This document shows positions 10,866-22,042 of a DNA stretch of 55,879 nucleotides, in pieces. The notes under the pieces are model-generated. The model was not told the origin of the DNA. It saw only the letters and a program-made list of their open reading frames with translations, and did not search any database. Position 1 is the first letter of the stretch. Every line of letters starts with the position of its first letter. This DNA comes from Chara braunii (lineage: Eukaryota; Streptophyta; Charophyceae; Charales; Characeae): positions 1,150,279-1,206,157 of the forward strand of contig BFEA01000011.1 in assembly GCA_003427395.1 (NCBI GenBank), given 5' to 3'. A program made the position numbers and the translations under genes.

Positions 10866-11215
10866 GGCCTCAGTGTGACCACTCAGGCCAAAAGATGGAA
10901 GACTGAACAACCATTTTTGAGAATGACTAAGTTCAGTCTAAACGTGACGTACCTGCACCTAAAAATAATGTTAGGTACGTCATAGCTCTTCAAAGAATAA
11001 TCAGAAGAAAAAAAAGAGAACGGGTTTTGGAAATGGCAGGACGTTAGCTATCTCGTGAAAATCCGAGATAGCTGAGTCTAGGAAAGGGAAAAAGAAAATA
11101 GAGGCAGTTAAAAGTAACTGCCTCTCTAAGTGCGTGACCCTGATTGGGTCACATTGAGCCATTGATTTGACTCAAAATTCAGGGCCAAGATTGAGCCAGT
11201 GATTTCACTTGGGGT
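10866..11215. repeat. String of six or more different perfect hairpins
   Basis: Consecutive inverted repeats, each with its own sequence: GGCCT-c-AGTG / CACT-c-AGGCC (10866-10889); GACTGAAC / GTTCAGTC (10901-10938); TGACGTACCT / AGGTACGTCA (10945-10982); AGCTATCTCG / CGAGATAGCT (11046-11073); AGAGGCAGTTA / TAACTGCCTCT with a 4 base loop (11100-11125); GTGACCC / GGGTCAC (11134-11152); and AGTGA / TCACT near 11190-11210. No ORF uses this stretch. The same style of sequence recurs at 48801-49009 and 49485-51456. Confidence 0.8.
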
Positions 11216-11895
11216 GAAGAAGTGATGGCCAGCTCCCTTCAACAACTATAAAACCCACCACTCCACCCAACAGCCTCACAAATATGGCAGTGTTGTCGAG
11301 GCTTTCACTCATTAAGTGCTTATGCTGGTGGAAGGGCGGTGTTGATGAAGGAGGAAGTGGAGGTCTGCAAGAAGTAGAAGAGTGGGGAACGGAAGCCATA
11401 GCCAAAGGTTGGGTGCTCATTGCCATACCCCTGCGATAGTGCTGCGACCGGTAGGCTGCGTCAGCATCCGATCGTGCAGAAAGTGGTGACGTGAGGGGAG
11501 GTGTTGTCCACAGTGTGACACTCTTTTTGGTGTGAGGAAGTGTTGTCTGTGGTACCAGGGAAGTGCCGTTTGTTTGCTGATACGGTGGACGTGCTGCAAT
11601 TTTTTTTCTTAGTGTGTCGTCAACCTTTGAGGGGAGGTGCCGCTAAACTTGGGTGGCCATATTGATTTTGTTGTCAAGCATCGATGCTACCGAAATTGCA
11701 CGGCGAAGTGGGTTTCTCGCAATGCTTTTGGACAGCGGAAGTAGCGTTTGCCGGTGCAGCATTGGTGGTGTGGTCGTTGGAGTGCTGGCCAGGGTTGTCA
11801 CGTGGGGATCCTCGGGCCCCAAGTCGGGATAGATATTTCATCCCGGACCCCCGCCGCGGGGCTACTTCACCCCTAACCCCGCCAAAACACCCCCG
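11216..11895. other. Unassigned DNA left of gap 1
   Basis: Moderately GC-rich, no gene recognised. It becomes C-rich just before the N run (CCCCGCCAAAACACCCCCG). Confidence 0.3.
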
Positions 11896-12503
11896 NNNNN
11901 NNNNNNNNNNNNNNNNNNNNNNNNNNNNNNNNNNNNNNNNNNNNNNNNNNNNNNNNNNNNNNNNNNNNNNNNNNNNNNNNNNNNNNNNNNNNNNNNNNNN
12001 NNNNNNNNNNNNNNNNNNNNNNNNNNNNNNNNNNNNNNNNNNNNNNNNNNNNNNNNNNNNNNNNNNNNNNNNNNNNNNNNNNNNNNNNNNNNNNNNNNNN
12101 NNNNNNNNNNNNNNNNNNNNNNNNNNNNNNNNNNNNNNNNNNNNNNNNNNNNNNNNNNNNNNNNNNNNNNNNNNNNNNNNNNNNNNNNNNNNNNNNNNNN
12201 NNNNNNNNNNNNNNNNNNNNNNNNNNNNNNNNNNNNNNNNNNNNNNNNNNNNNNNNNNNNNNNNNNNNNNNNNNNNNNNNNNNNNNNNNNNNNNNNNNNN
12301 NNNNNNNNNNNNNNNNNNNNNNNNNNNNNNNNNNNNNNNNNNNNNNNNNNNNNNNNNNNNNNNNNNNNNNNNNNNNNNNNNNNNNNNNNNNNNNNNNNNN
12401 NNNNNNNNNNNNNNNNNNNNNNNNNNNNNNNNNNNNNNNNNNNNNNNNNNNNNNNNNNNNNNNNNNNNNNNNNNNNNNNNNNNNNNNNNNNNNNNNNNNN
12501 NNN
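11896..12503. other. Assembly gap (608 N)
   Basis: Run of N. The right flank is a 113 bp tandem repeat, so the gap probably hides more of that array. Long frames crossing it are artefacts of unknown bases. Confidence 0.99.
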
Positions 12504-12735
12504 GCCCCGCACCCGCAGCTACCCCGGTCCCACTAGTGATGGGTGTGGCCCCGGGGGGGGTCCGGGTGGGGCAGAAAACCCCATTTTTTGGGTTTAGCCC
12601 ATGGGTTGAGCCCCCGGGCCCGCACCCGCAGCTACCCCAGTCCCACTAGTGGTGGGTGTGGCCCCGGTGGGGGTCCGGGGTGGGGCACAAAACCCAATTT
12701 TTTGGGTTTAGCCCACGGGGTGAGTGCTCTCGCTG
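12504..12735. repeat. 113 bp GC-rich tandem repeat, two copies visible
   Basis: ACCCGCAGCTACCCC recurs at 12511 and 12624 (113 bp), followed in both by GTCCCACTAGTG, GGGTGTGGCCCCGG and a TTTTTTGGGTTTAGCCCA block. The array begins at the edge of gap 1. Confidence 0.85.
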
Positions 12736-13320
12736 CGAACGCCCCACTATTTTATTTATTTATTTATAATTTTTTCTTTTTTTGAGGGGGGGGTCTGGAG
12801 CCGGGGTGGGAGTGCCCACCCCCGGACCCCTGCACCCCCACCGGGGCCCTGGGGCCGGGGCCCGACAACCCTGGTGCTGGTACTTGCGGCATTTGGTGCC
12901 GGAGGCCCGCTGTTAATTTTTTGAGACCCACAGGGCGAGCTTTTATTTGTTCATGGACCATTCGGTGGAGTGGCTGCGACGTGGGATCGTCTAGGGCTGA
13001 TTTTGGGACTAGGTGGAACTGATTTTTTATCGAGACGAGCATGTTTACGTGAGTGGACATGGTGATCGGACGAGGGTTGGACTTGCGGTTAAATTGGGAC
13101 TGTCCTTGGGAGAAGTGGTACCGTTGTGAGGAAACCCGGGGAGGGGCTCCTACCGTTCGCTGAAGCCAAGGGCTACAGCGTCTGTCACCCACTGCGCCCG
13201 CTTCCGAGGTCCTCAGCGACTGGCAGGGTGTCTAGGTTTGTCCAGTCTGTCACGCGTCCTCTCAGGGATGTTGCGGGGCGCAGGCCCCGCGAACCAAAAC
13301 AAGACTTTTCACAGTGTTCA
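12736..13320. other. GC-rich unassigned DNA
   Basis: G- and C-run-rich sequence with no gene recognised. Confidence 0.3.
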
Positions 13321-13321
13321 G

Positions 13322-13555
13322 CGAGAGTGACCATGAATTAAATCTAGAGCCGATTCACCAAGATCACAAGAGTGGAGCGAGTCAAACAAACCTTTGTTCT
13401 CAGGGAGCAGCATGAGCAACGCCAAGCCAAACATAGCCTAATTAGCTGTGAGCAGCAAGACTAACCGAGAGTCAATTCCAGGTCTGATTCATCGGGGACC
13501 TCAAAAGTACGACATGAGTAGCAACCAGTCAAACAAGGCTCTGTTCACAGTAACT
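13322..13555. repeat. Diverged tandem duplication, ~146 bp period
   Basis: 13322-13400 and 13468-13550 share GAGAGT, a GATTCA-CC-A block, CAGTCAAACAA-like text and CTTTGTTCTCAG / CTCTGTTCACAG. Weakly conserved. Confidence 0.45.
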
Positions 13556-15535
13556 GTTGTGGATATTTACACTAAAACATAAGTTGATTTCCTGTGTACT
13601 CTCTCTGGCCCTTTCTTTGTCTCGGTTCGTTTTCCCAGTACTCGATGACTGATGAGTTTGACCACCGTATGAGCACACTCGGCTCTCCCACTCAATGTTC
13701 AGAAATGCAAGGACACTCCGTGTGCGCAATTTTCGAGGATCGTCGATTCTGATCAGCAACTTTCAGACGAAGAGCAGCACCTTCAACTCGGCGAGGAGAA
13801 GATAAGGAATAGTAGAAAACGAAAAAAAAAAGTTTTCAAAGAAAAATTTTTAATTCACGATTGTTCTTTCCCATCCAGTGGTAGAACAGGACAACATGAA
13901 TCCAGAAGCTATGGTAAATCCCGAAATTAGGCACTTGATTACCTCTGGAATAACTCCAACAAGGAGCCCTGACATCACTTTCCCGCCGAATCACAGCGAG
14001 GCCACATTTGAATGGGCTTCGCGCGTCATTAACAAACGTTTGGACACCCATTCACCTGATCATCGCTGGACTAAGAAGTCTCGCCTGGGAAAGAACTCCT
14101 GGTTCGCGTTATTATCCCCTCATCAGGGGCAATATGGTCATTGTTTCCACTCACCGAATAACAAATCTCGTCAACAATCGAATGTAGCTATCGCTTTCAC
14201 TCACGTGTCTGTTGATTCCACTAAGAGTATGGCAGATCCGTTCAACTGTGTCTTCTCTTCACCGAAGATGGCTCCTCCCATTACCAGGGATCAGGATTTT
14301 GTTCAGCATTGGCGGAAGGCTTTTCCCCTCACTAGCGGTTGCGGCTTGTTCACCTTCCAGTAGCAACGACGAATCCCGTTTCAGGGAGCAATGGCTGGTC
14401 CCTCTGCCGACAATTCCTGATAATAATGATCTTCGTTTCTCTCCATAATGACCATTCTCGATGTCATCGACAACAACTCTCAATCAGCCACCGCAATAAT
14501 GTTCTCTGCTTAGTGCAGTAATGATTGTCCTTGCCACCTGCGGGAATAACTCGCTATCAGTCGTGGTAATGGCAAACCCTGTTCTATGCGGTAATGACTG
14601 GTCTCTCAGCCTCCGTTTGCAAAAGACAGAGGCCCTCTAGCGGCTGTGATAGTGACGACCTCGGTTTCATGTGAGGATGGCTGGATTTGTCAGCAGCGAG
14701 CACGAATGCATCTTCCCCCTACATGCCACCGACATGGGCTTGCCCCCACCTCGACTCTCTCCTGCTCATCTCCATTCAGTTCCCTCTGTCTCTGCTAACA
14801 CCCATGCCAGCGCTGCGCACGTCTGACTCTTGTACTGTTCTCCCTCTTCTCTCTCTTTTGTCACCCGCTCTCCCATTCGGGCTTAAGCTTGTACCCGCGG
14901 AATCCGTGCACGTTGTCTCTCCCTTGAGTTCTCTGTCTCTCCGCCAGTCCCAGCTTCTCTGATCTCCTGCGTCCCCCTGACTTCCCTTCACGAACGCCAA
15001 CTGTGCATGCCAGTTTCCAGTCCTGCCCTCAGCTCGTTCACCTAGCGTGTTCCGAACCCAGTATGGGCGGTGTACACCTGGCCCACCTCGAGAGCTCTCC
15101 CCTCATCCGAATGAATCCATTCCCTTTTCTCCTGCTGCTGTCCGCGCGCGTTCACTTGTACCCGTTCACGCGTACCCAGCTTGTTGACCCTGCCTTCATC
15201 GAATCGGGATGTGGGCTGGGTACGCCTTGCATACCGTCCCCGCCTCCTCTTGCTGTTCAGGCTATATCCCCTCTGCCTCAGGAGACTGTCACCCTAGTAC
15301 CTTCCGAAAAGAGCCTAAGGCTCAAACAGGCCTATCAGTCCTATAGGCCCCTAGAGGACCAGGGTACGAGAATAACACCTTCGTCGTGCAGCGCGGCCCC
15401 CAAAGAGCGTCGAAGCCCAGGAACAGTCCAAGTACCGAGCCATAAATTTCAGAGTTTCCATAAACCATCCCAGTTCCCATAATTCCTGAATTTTAAATTT
15501 TTAGCACAGTGTGACCACTGTTTCCGGTCTCTGAT
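13556..15535. other. Unassigned DNA, no gene supported
   Basis: The longest frames (13878-14363, 161 codons; 15003-15482, 159 codons, both plus) have Ser/Pro/Leu-rich composition and no recognisable domain. CT-rich composition near 14750-15200 favours long frames by chance. Confidence 0.35.
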
Positions 15536-15539
15536 CAGG

Positions 15540-16440
15540 TGCCGCACTAGGCTGTACCGGATACCGCATTCGAATAATAGGATTAGTCCACCGTATGCCG
15601 CCTTTATTGCTATAGTTATACCGAACCAGTAAACATAAAAAGGCAGTACTCAGCAGAACCAGTCACCATATGACAGCCATCTCGACGGCCGCCTCAATTA
15701 TCTCAACTTCGAATTACCATAGCCTGCGTCAAAGATGTTCCGGGGGTCATACCGTACCAGTGCGGAATACCACCTTGCCGAATATCATACAAGGCGATCA
15801 GGCCGGAATGTTGCCGAACCTGAAGTACCTATTCGGGGCCGTAGCAGTTTATGTTGTACCAATACCACACCTGAAATAAGCCTTCGGAGTTGCTGTAGCT
15901 CATATCGATTCCGCTCCTATCCAATGCCAAATACCGCACAATGCAGCAATGTCGTAACAGTACCCAACCCGTCCCGAACCAAAGTGTCGTGTCGAACCAG
16001 AAGTAGCCACTTGAAACAAACATTCTGAGTCGCCAATACCGAACCTGAAAGTGATGAAGTGATGCGTACCATACCGATGCCAGATACAGTACAAAGCAGA
16101 ATCACCATGGTAGAACTGAACCTGTTTTGAACCAGCGTACCGTGCCCGATCCGAACCTGAAAATGATGCAGCGGCGCATTCCACAACGATGCCGAACCAA
16201 TATCGAACCTGGAATATGTCAAGTGTCTAGCCGATACCGAGCCTTAAATAAGCCATAGTCATAGAATGTCGCAATCTCGTAATAGTACCGAACGAATGTA
16301 AACACCTTACCGCACCTGTTCCAAACCTGAGAACTAGAGCTAGGCTGCTTTACCATGTCAACGCCGAACCGTGCAGCCATGTCGTGACAGTTCCGAGCCT
16401 GTTCCGAACCAGCGACCGCACTAAGAATAATAAAGTCATA
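15540..16440. repeat. Degenerate CCGAACC-motif region
   Basis: The word CCGAACC or a one-base variant occurs roughly ten times (for example near 15812, 16042, 16150, 16193, 16365 and 16410). It is often followed by TGAAA-TGATG and accompanied by TACCG-ATGCC, as in an old minisatellite with ~30 bp units that drifted. Frames through it are antisense to no known protein. Confidence 0.5.
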
Positions 16441-17392
16441 CGGCTCATCTCAAAATATCACCAGCTCGCAAGACCGCGCCGACCATCCATCCCGCACTCA
16501 CTCGTAGCACACAGGACGCGGCGAGGCTTAGCAATCAGGTGAGTCAAGTAAGTCAAGCAGGTAATCTCAATTATCGAGAAATAGAGAAAATTGTCAGAAT
16601 CAGGGTACATAAACAATCCGGGACTAAAACCCATCGCAAATAAATCAAGTAAAATTTAATTAAATATTAGGCAATCGTTCGTTTTCTTCCCTTTTATTCT
16701 TTTTAATCATTTTTCTTATTTTTTAATCCTATTATCAAAAATAATAAAAAATAAAAAGAATTTCATCAAAATGAATCCCGACAGAACTCAATCAAATATC
16801 AATTTTTTTCAGTTTTTTTTTTCTTTTATTGTTTTTGATTCTTTTCCTTATTTTTAATTCTATTGCCGGGAAATTCAAATTATGAGGACGGTCCCATTAA
16901 AATTAAATGCCGAAGAAATAAAGTAATTAAAGAATATCTCATTTTCTCTTCTTTTTTTTTGTTTTTAATTCCTTTTTCCATTTTTAATTTTGATATTAAA
17001 ATTAATGATATCTGAGGCCCCATTCCCACGCCAGTTGTGGGACGTAAAAAAACCATTCCAAGGCCTACTCTCACATTGTCGTCCCCCGACCAACCATTCC
17101 GGAGATAGGCTTGGAACGGCAGAAAAAAAAGTGGATGTCGGTGGGGTAGAAGAGAGTCCCTTTCGTCAAATTTGAGGGTTAGTCTCAGCAGTCGTCACAT
17201 CCAATTTTAGGGGTGGCCTGAGTACCCCTAATTTTCCCCAACCAGTCGGACAAAAGTTTCGGCCAATTCTTTCTCATACAACTTTTCTAAGGGTTAATCT
17301 CCTAGCATTAGGGTGATCGACTGACCTTCGGTCGCCCGACAAACAAGCCCGGACCTCCTCTCGACGCCCTCGTCGAGCCCGTGTTGTTTCGG
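16441..17392. other. AT-rich spacer, probable LTR or UTR of element 2
   Basis: T/A-rich sequence downstream (minus sense) of the element 2 integrase tail. It is likely to contain that element's 3' untranslated region and LTR, but no LTR pair was found. A GGGGGAC purine-like tract followed by TGTGAGAG on the minus strand at 17075-17092 is one possible LTR start. Confidence 0.3.
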
Positions 17393-17851
17393 TCAGACGA
17401 ATCGTACCAGATCTAAGTGGACTACGTGCGCACGACGCGTATGTTTCCACTTCTTTGTCTGGCGCTTGGGTTTCTCAGGAATTCTGGGACTTAGAGGGTG
17501 TTTTTTCCCTTTCTTATGTCGCAGCCGTTTGGGCTTTGATACAGGAGTATCCCTTCTCTTCTTCCTTCGTTGGAGTGGTCGTGCACCAATTGTGTCACCT
17601 CTTCTAATGCGGACTCTGCGCTTAGGTCTTTGTAGAACAAAGACCCATTTCCTTTTCCTACCTAGCGTTAAGCCCTTCACTTTTCTTGTCCCTAGTCTCT
17701 TTCTCTTCCTCGAACTCTCACCTACCTCGAACCGTCTCGACGGTCCTTCGTCTGCCGCCTTAGCTTTTCCTTTTCCTCTAGCGTCTGATAGCGTTGGCGC
17801 AAGAGTAGGAGTCTCTTTTGGCCTAAACAGCTTCAGTCTAGCCCCAACCAC
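17393..17851 (-). pseudogene. Basic C-terminal tail of the element 2 polyprotein
   Basis: 152 residues. They begin with VGARLKLFRPKE, which continues the integrase C-terminal domain, and then become very rich in Arg and Lys (RKRKRLGTRKVKG, RRKKRRDTP). A basic tail could bind nucleic acid or act as a nuclear signal; that is inference. A frameshift or stop separates it from the frame at 17876-18163. No chromodomain signature is visible. Confidence 0.55.
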
Positions 17852-17875
17852 GTGATCTTTCCACCTACTTCCGTC

Positions 17876-18163
17876 TTACTCCGCGATCATATAAGCTCCC
17901 CAGCTCAGCGCGCCGACAACGCGGTAAGGTCCCATCCATCTGTTAGCCAGTTTTCCTGTCCATGTCCTCTCTAGTGCCGCGTCGTAGAGGAGCACCATAT
18001 CACCGACTTTAATCTTTTCTTTTCTGATTCTGACATCTTGATCCCATCTCACTTTGCCTTTCTCTCTTTCCACCGCCAGTCGATTAGCCGCAGTCATGAG
18101 ATTATCCTCTAGTTCGTAAGCTATCTGTCTAGTCCTAGCTACCAGTAACTCTTCTTGTGTCAT
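17876..18163 (-). pseudogene. Integrase C-terminal (SH3-like) domain, element 2
   Basis: 95 residues with VGDMVLLYDAAL and ANRWMGPYRVVG, the gypsy integrase tail box also seen in element 1 at 6502-6705. It is separated from the catalytic core frame by about 200 bases with stops. Confidence 0.75.
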
Positions 18164-18364
18164 ATTATCTGCCTAGTCAATTGTAGTCCAACTACCAACG
18201 TGAAACTCTATGGGTAGAGGACAGTGCCTTCCAAACCATAGAGTGTATGGTGGGTACCCTGTGCTGGCTCGAACTGTGACATTGTCCGCCCAAATCACAT
18301 ACCGAAAATATTTCGGTCAGTCACTATCCCTTCCTCGACACCACTTGGACAGAGATGCTATCAA

Positions 18365-19096
18365 TCACTGGTGGCCTCGCTCTACGGGCGCATTGGACTG
18401 AGGGTGATAGGCAGTAGCTATTGATACTCTAGCTCCCGCTTTCTTGAATACGCTCTGGACCTCATATGCTAAGAACTCCGCTCCTCTTCCCATCACAATC
18501 TTACTGAGACACCCATATCTAGACAGATATTCCAGGACGAAGTTCTTGACTTCTTTTGTGGCCTTTGTTCTGATAGGCTTTCCGTCGACAAACCCCGTAA
18601 AGTCATCTCTGATGTTCACTACATAATTCATGTTCCCCACACCCTTCGGCATTTTCACCAGATCAATATGTACTTTCTCTCCAGGTCCAGTGGGATATGA
18701 AGGATGAAGTGGCTCCTTATATCTGATAAGGGATCTCTTCTGACAATCCTCACAAGTCTCGCAGTACTTTTCGACAACCTTGTACTTTCCTTCCCACCAG
18801 TATAGTCTGCGAACCTTCTCATGCGTCCTTTTTACTCCTCTGTGTCCCCCAACTACACCGTCATGTACCTTTGCTACTATGGACTGCTTCTCCTCCGGTT
18901 CACAGATCACCCGAAGAGGCATCCCCGCTCCCACAGGTCGGTGGAACAGATGCCCAACTCTAAGGCAATACTGCGCTGCCTGTCTTCTAATCTTCGAATC
19001 GGAGCTCTCCTCTCTTGACAAATGCAGTCCTATACTGCGGTACTTACCTCCATAGAGATTGACTAGGAAGCGATCCGCTCGTCTAGGCTCAGTCAT
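18365..19096 (-). pseudogene. Integrase of element 2, second catalytic Asp replaced by Gly
   Basis: A 243-residue open frame. The zinc domain reads HDGVVGGH and then CETCEDCQKRS, an intact HHCC set. The core has VHIDLVKMP (first Asp), then IVMGRGAEF, where relatives including element 1 have Asp before x-G-x-EF, and NAPVERGH (Glu). The Gly codon is at 18488-18490. Integrases need all three acids for strand transfer, so this copy should be inactive even if expressed. It ends at a stop soon after the Glu motif. Confidence 0.85.
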
Positions 19097-19640
19097 AGTG
19101 AGTGCAACAACTGCTATCGGTCGCTCCGCCTCAATCGGAATTCATGAAAGTCCGCCGGCTACAGCGTTCTTTGTTCCTGAGATCCTTTCCACAGTATAAT
19201 TGTAAAGTCGGATCCTGATCAGCCAACGCGCAATCGTAGGATCCGTTAGACTGAAGTCCTTCTGTAAGACTGACGCTAGAGCTGTTGGGTCTAACCGAAG
19301 AACGAATCGTCTTCCGTATATGTAATGCCTAAAGGTGTCTAAACACCGTAGGACAGCTAAAACCTCCTTCTTAAACTGATTTTAGTTGCGTTCAACAGTG
19401 TTGAGCGTCCGAATTTCGAATCTCAGCGGTCTCTCCTTACCTTCGGCGTCCTTCTTAGAAAGTAATCCTCCAACCCGAACACGACCCAACATCCGTGGAT
19501 ACTATGAATGGCCTATTAGTCTCGTCCTCGAAAAATGGTACGCTTGGGATTCTTCCTCCCTCTTTAAATTCTTCCTTAAGGGTTTGTACCTCAAGCTCCT
19601 GTGGAGAATCCCAACAAAATCTTTTCGTCTTCCTGAGCAG
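19097..19640 (-). pseudogene. RNase H region of element 2 (broken)
   Basis: Minus-strand text near 19490-19590 reads TLKEEFKEGG, PSVPFFEDETNRPFI and VSTDVGS, the start of RNase H with its first aspartate. Downstream frames are broken by several stops. The RT palm that should precede it is missing. Confidence 0.7.
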
Positions 19641-19685
19641 ATAGCACTATGAAGACGAAAAGATTGCACTATGAATGGCCTATTG
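19633..19685 (-). other. Templated-insertion scar at the RT deletion
   Basis: At the deletion point, 19651-19665 (GAAGACGAAAAGATT) is a perfect inverted copy of 19618-19632, and 19668-19684 (ACTATGAATGGCCTATT) is a perfect direct copy of 19501-19517. GCACTATGAA also occurs twice (19644 and 19666). The filler is thus assembled from neighbouring sequence. Confidence 0.8.
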
Positions 19686-20000
19686 CATGAGTGTTAGATG
19701 CCTATCTCTCGGATCTTGCGGTATCTCATCATACCCAGAAAATAAATCGCAGACAGAATAAATAGATTTGCCTGTTGCTCCTTCTGCTAAGAGATCAACG
19801 TGCGGTATGGAGCGTACATCTCGAATAGTCACAACATTGACCTTCTTGAGGTCTTGAATCCACCGAATCTTCCCATTAGGCTTCCTTTAGAAGAACCATC
19901 TATTCGCTTATGCGCTATCAGATGGCTCTGCTACATGTGACGTAATCTTCTCCTTGAGAAAGGAGATCACTTCTTCCTTCTCTTTCTGAGCAAACTTTCA
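19686..20000 (-). pseudogene. Reverse transcriptase of element 2, N-terminal half only
   Basis: The minus-strand text includes KIRWIQDLKKVNVV, IPHVDLLAEGA and SVCDLFSGYDEIP, so motif A with its catalytic Asp is present. It then reads DRHLTLMQ and breaks off. The block that should carry the Tyr-x-Asp-Asp box and motifs C to E is absent; the next recognisable text is RNase H. The deletion is larger than 400 bp by comparison with the layout of element 1. Confidence 0.8.
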
Positions 20001-20345
20001 CCCTGCGTCATTCCATGAAGTATGCGGAATCGTGTAGATTCTAGCAGGCTTAGCATACCTAGGATCAATCCTTCCCCTTTCCGCATCACTAAAAGCTACA
20101 GCCTTGTCGCAGGTCTTAAGAACTTCCAGCACGCGTGCCTTCTCTTGCTCGGTCAAATTCCCATTTCCTATGTCCATCTCCGCTATCCTCTTTTCTGTCA
20201 GCTGTTGTGGCTCCTTTTTCTTCTTCTCTTTAATCTCCCTAGTGATCTCTTCATCATACACACTATCTAATTCGGATCGCTCTCGAGCTACTGCCGCCGG
20301 CTTAACTTTCTGAGCTACTGTCTTGTGTCTTTTTGGTCGTCCCCC
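19998..20345 (-). pseudogene. Protease-RT linker of element 2
   Basis: 87 residues at 19998-20261 with LTEQEKARVLEVLKTC, VAFSDAERGRID and ARIYTIPHTSWN. The same segment in element 1 (3561 onward) has RIYTIPHQLWN, which confirms the alignment of the two elements. A stop precedes the RT frame. Confidence 0.7.
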
Positions 20346-20353
20346 GTAGGGTG

Positions 20354-21103
20354 CTATGCCCTTAAAAAAAACACAGAGATCATTCCTCCGAATTCCTCAT
20401 CTTCGGCCTTAGGAAAGGAGTTTCCTACCACACGGACTCGATCGCCTAAGTCTTCAATCTCTACTATGCGCCCTTTTTCTTCCGTAAGTAACGGTCCATA
20501 CTTCTTTTCGCGAAAGTTCAAGGAGCGACTCGCAAGGGTGACCGGCTTGCGGTTCCCTGCTGCGAGAACCACCCTGTTCCTCGGATCACGAGGCTCTACC
20601 GTCTCCATCATAATCCGCCCACCATCTGGACGTTTGATGGAAAGCATCAGGCTTCCATCCGGTCGCTCTATAGTAACTGCATGAACATGGCTTAACCATG
20701 TCCGCCCCAATAGTAACTCCGAGCTGCAATCTCGGACTGCGAACACAGGCATCAACACTCTCAATCCTTCGACCTCGATCGCCGCCTTGTGACAGCCCCC
20801 GGAGACTTTCTGCTTTCTTCCATCAGTTGTTTCTATCTTGAACTGGTATGACCTGTGGAGGTCCAGTCCCAATCGCACAACAAGCTCCTCATCTATGATG
20901 ACAGCCTCGCTGCCATTATCAATTACAACATGAAGGACTACATCGACATTGAGTGTAGTCTGTACTGTCCCACTGCCTAGAATATAAAACTTGTCAGGAG
21001 GCACACCCTCCATTCCATCTAAGAACACTGTCGCTGCACGTTCCGCCTTAGCTACCACACCCGATACCGCTACAGAGGATAGTGCCTCATGTTTGGAAGG
21101 CAT
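20354..21103 (-). pseudogene. Retropepsin domain of element 2
   Basis: A 249-residue open frame. The protease core reads VVIDNGSEAVIID (Asp-Asn-Gly codons at 20920-20912) and ends with LLLGRTWL, followed by a basic and acidic linker. Retropepsins use D-T-G or D-S-G; D-N-G keeps the nucleophile Asp. The protein would cleave Gag-Pol. The frame could be intact for this domain, but the polyprotein around it is broken. Confidence 0.75.
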
Positions 21104-21136
21104 ATGGACTTCATCGCTTAGAGGAATGCGCGTCTT

Positions 21137-22042
21137 TCATGTGATCATCTGCAACTCATCTCGCGCAGGTCTCGAGGCTGTCAAATACTCAAGTATCGTG
21201 CATTGCATTGGATGCCTAAGTGCGCGCCTGAGAGGCTCGACCGTGTCTATATCATCCAGAGTACTCTTCATTGTGAACTTTCTGGCTCCGCGCTTGCGCG
21301 GTGAGAGTATAACTTTCTCTCCTTCTATCCTCTGCTCATCCTTCTCTGTCATCACATAATCAGTGTCAGCCTTCTTAGAGGAGGACGCCCTTGCGGACGT
21401 AGTCGCCGCCACTCGTATAGGTGTCATCGAAGCCTCCTCATCAGAAGGAAGGCCCAACCTCATACTCTGGCTCCTTGCGACTCCCTTACCCTTACTTGGT
21501 TGTACCCGTCTGACTTCAACGTTCTCCTCCATCGAAGGGAACATCGATACATCGCCAAGGTTATCCACACACTTGACGTACTTCCGATCATCAAGTACGA
21601 CAAGTCCTTCATCTATTGCTCGCCAGAGGTCAGGGCAGTCCCTCTTTATGTGATCGTCAACCCTGCAATAGATACAAAAGTTTCTAAGAGTAGGGGGTCG
21701 CTCCTCCGCACTCCTAATAGCAGGCCGTCTAGCGTCCTGGTTAGAAGGTCCAGGAGATTTTGGATAGTTTGGGGACTTCGGGTAACTAGGCGACGCATGA
21801 TATCCCCCTCGTTCGTACTCTCCGCGTGGTTGTTCCCTGCGACTTCCACCTCTTTCTGTCCGCTCATAACCACCGTAATATCCGTCACGGCGGTCCCTAT
21901 CTGATTCCCATCGGTCGTGGGGGTCCTCTCTATCCCTCGAATTGAAATTGCCCGGGCTCCGGTACCCTTCGGTGTTCCCTCCGTACTTGGGGCTGCGTGG
22001 GTACTGCTCAAATCTGCCCCCGCGACTAAAGGAGTCTCCTCC
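21137..22042 (-). pseudogene. Gag C-terminal region with CCHC zinc knuckle, element 2
   Basis: At 21676-21635 the minus strand reads CIYCRVDDHIKRDC, a perfect C-x2-C-x4-H-x4-C nucleocapsid knuckle that binds the RNA genome. Upstream lies an Arg/Gly/Tyr/Ser-rich stretch (21700-22040). Downstream, 21137-21568 is a charged linker to the protease. The frame changes near 21640 and 22040. Confidence 0.8.

Noticed and set aside
11684-12649. 321-codon frame crossing gap 1
   Set aside because: Most codons are N; the frame exists only because unknown bases contain no stops.
15003-15482. 159-codon ORF
   Set aside because: No recognisable motif; CT-rich DNA favours chance frames.
17060-17095. LTR boundary of element 2
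   Set aside because: A possible polypurine tract and TGTGAGAG start, but no matching 5' LTR was found upstream of gag.
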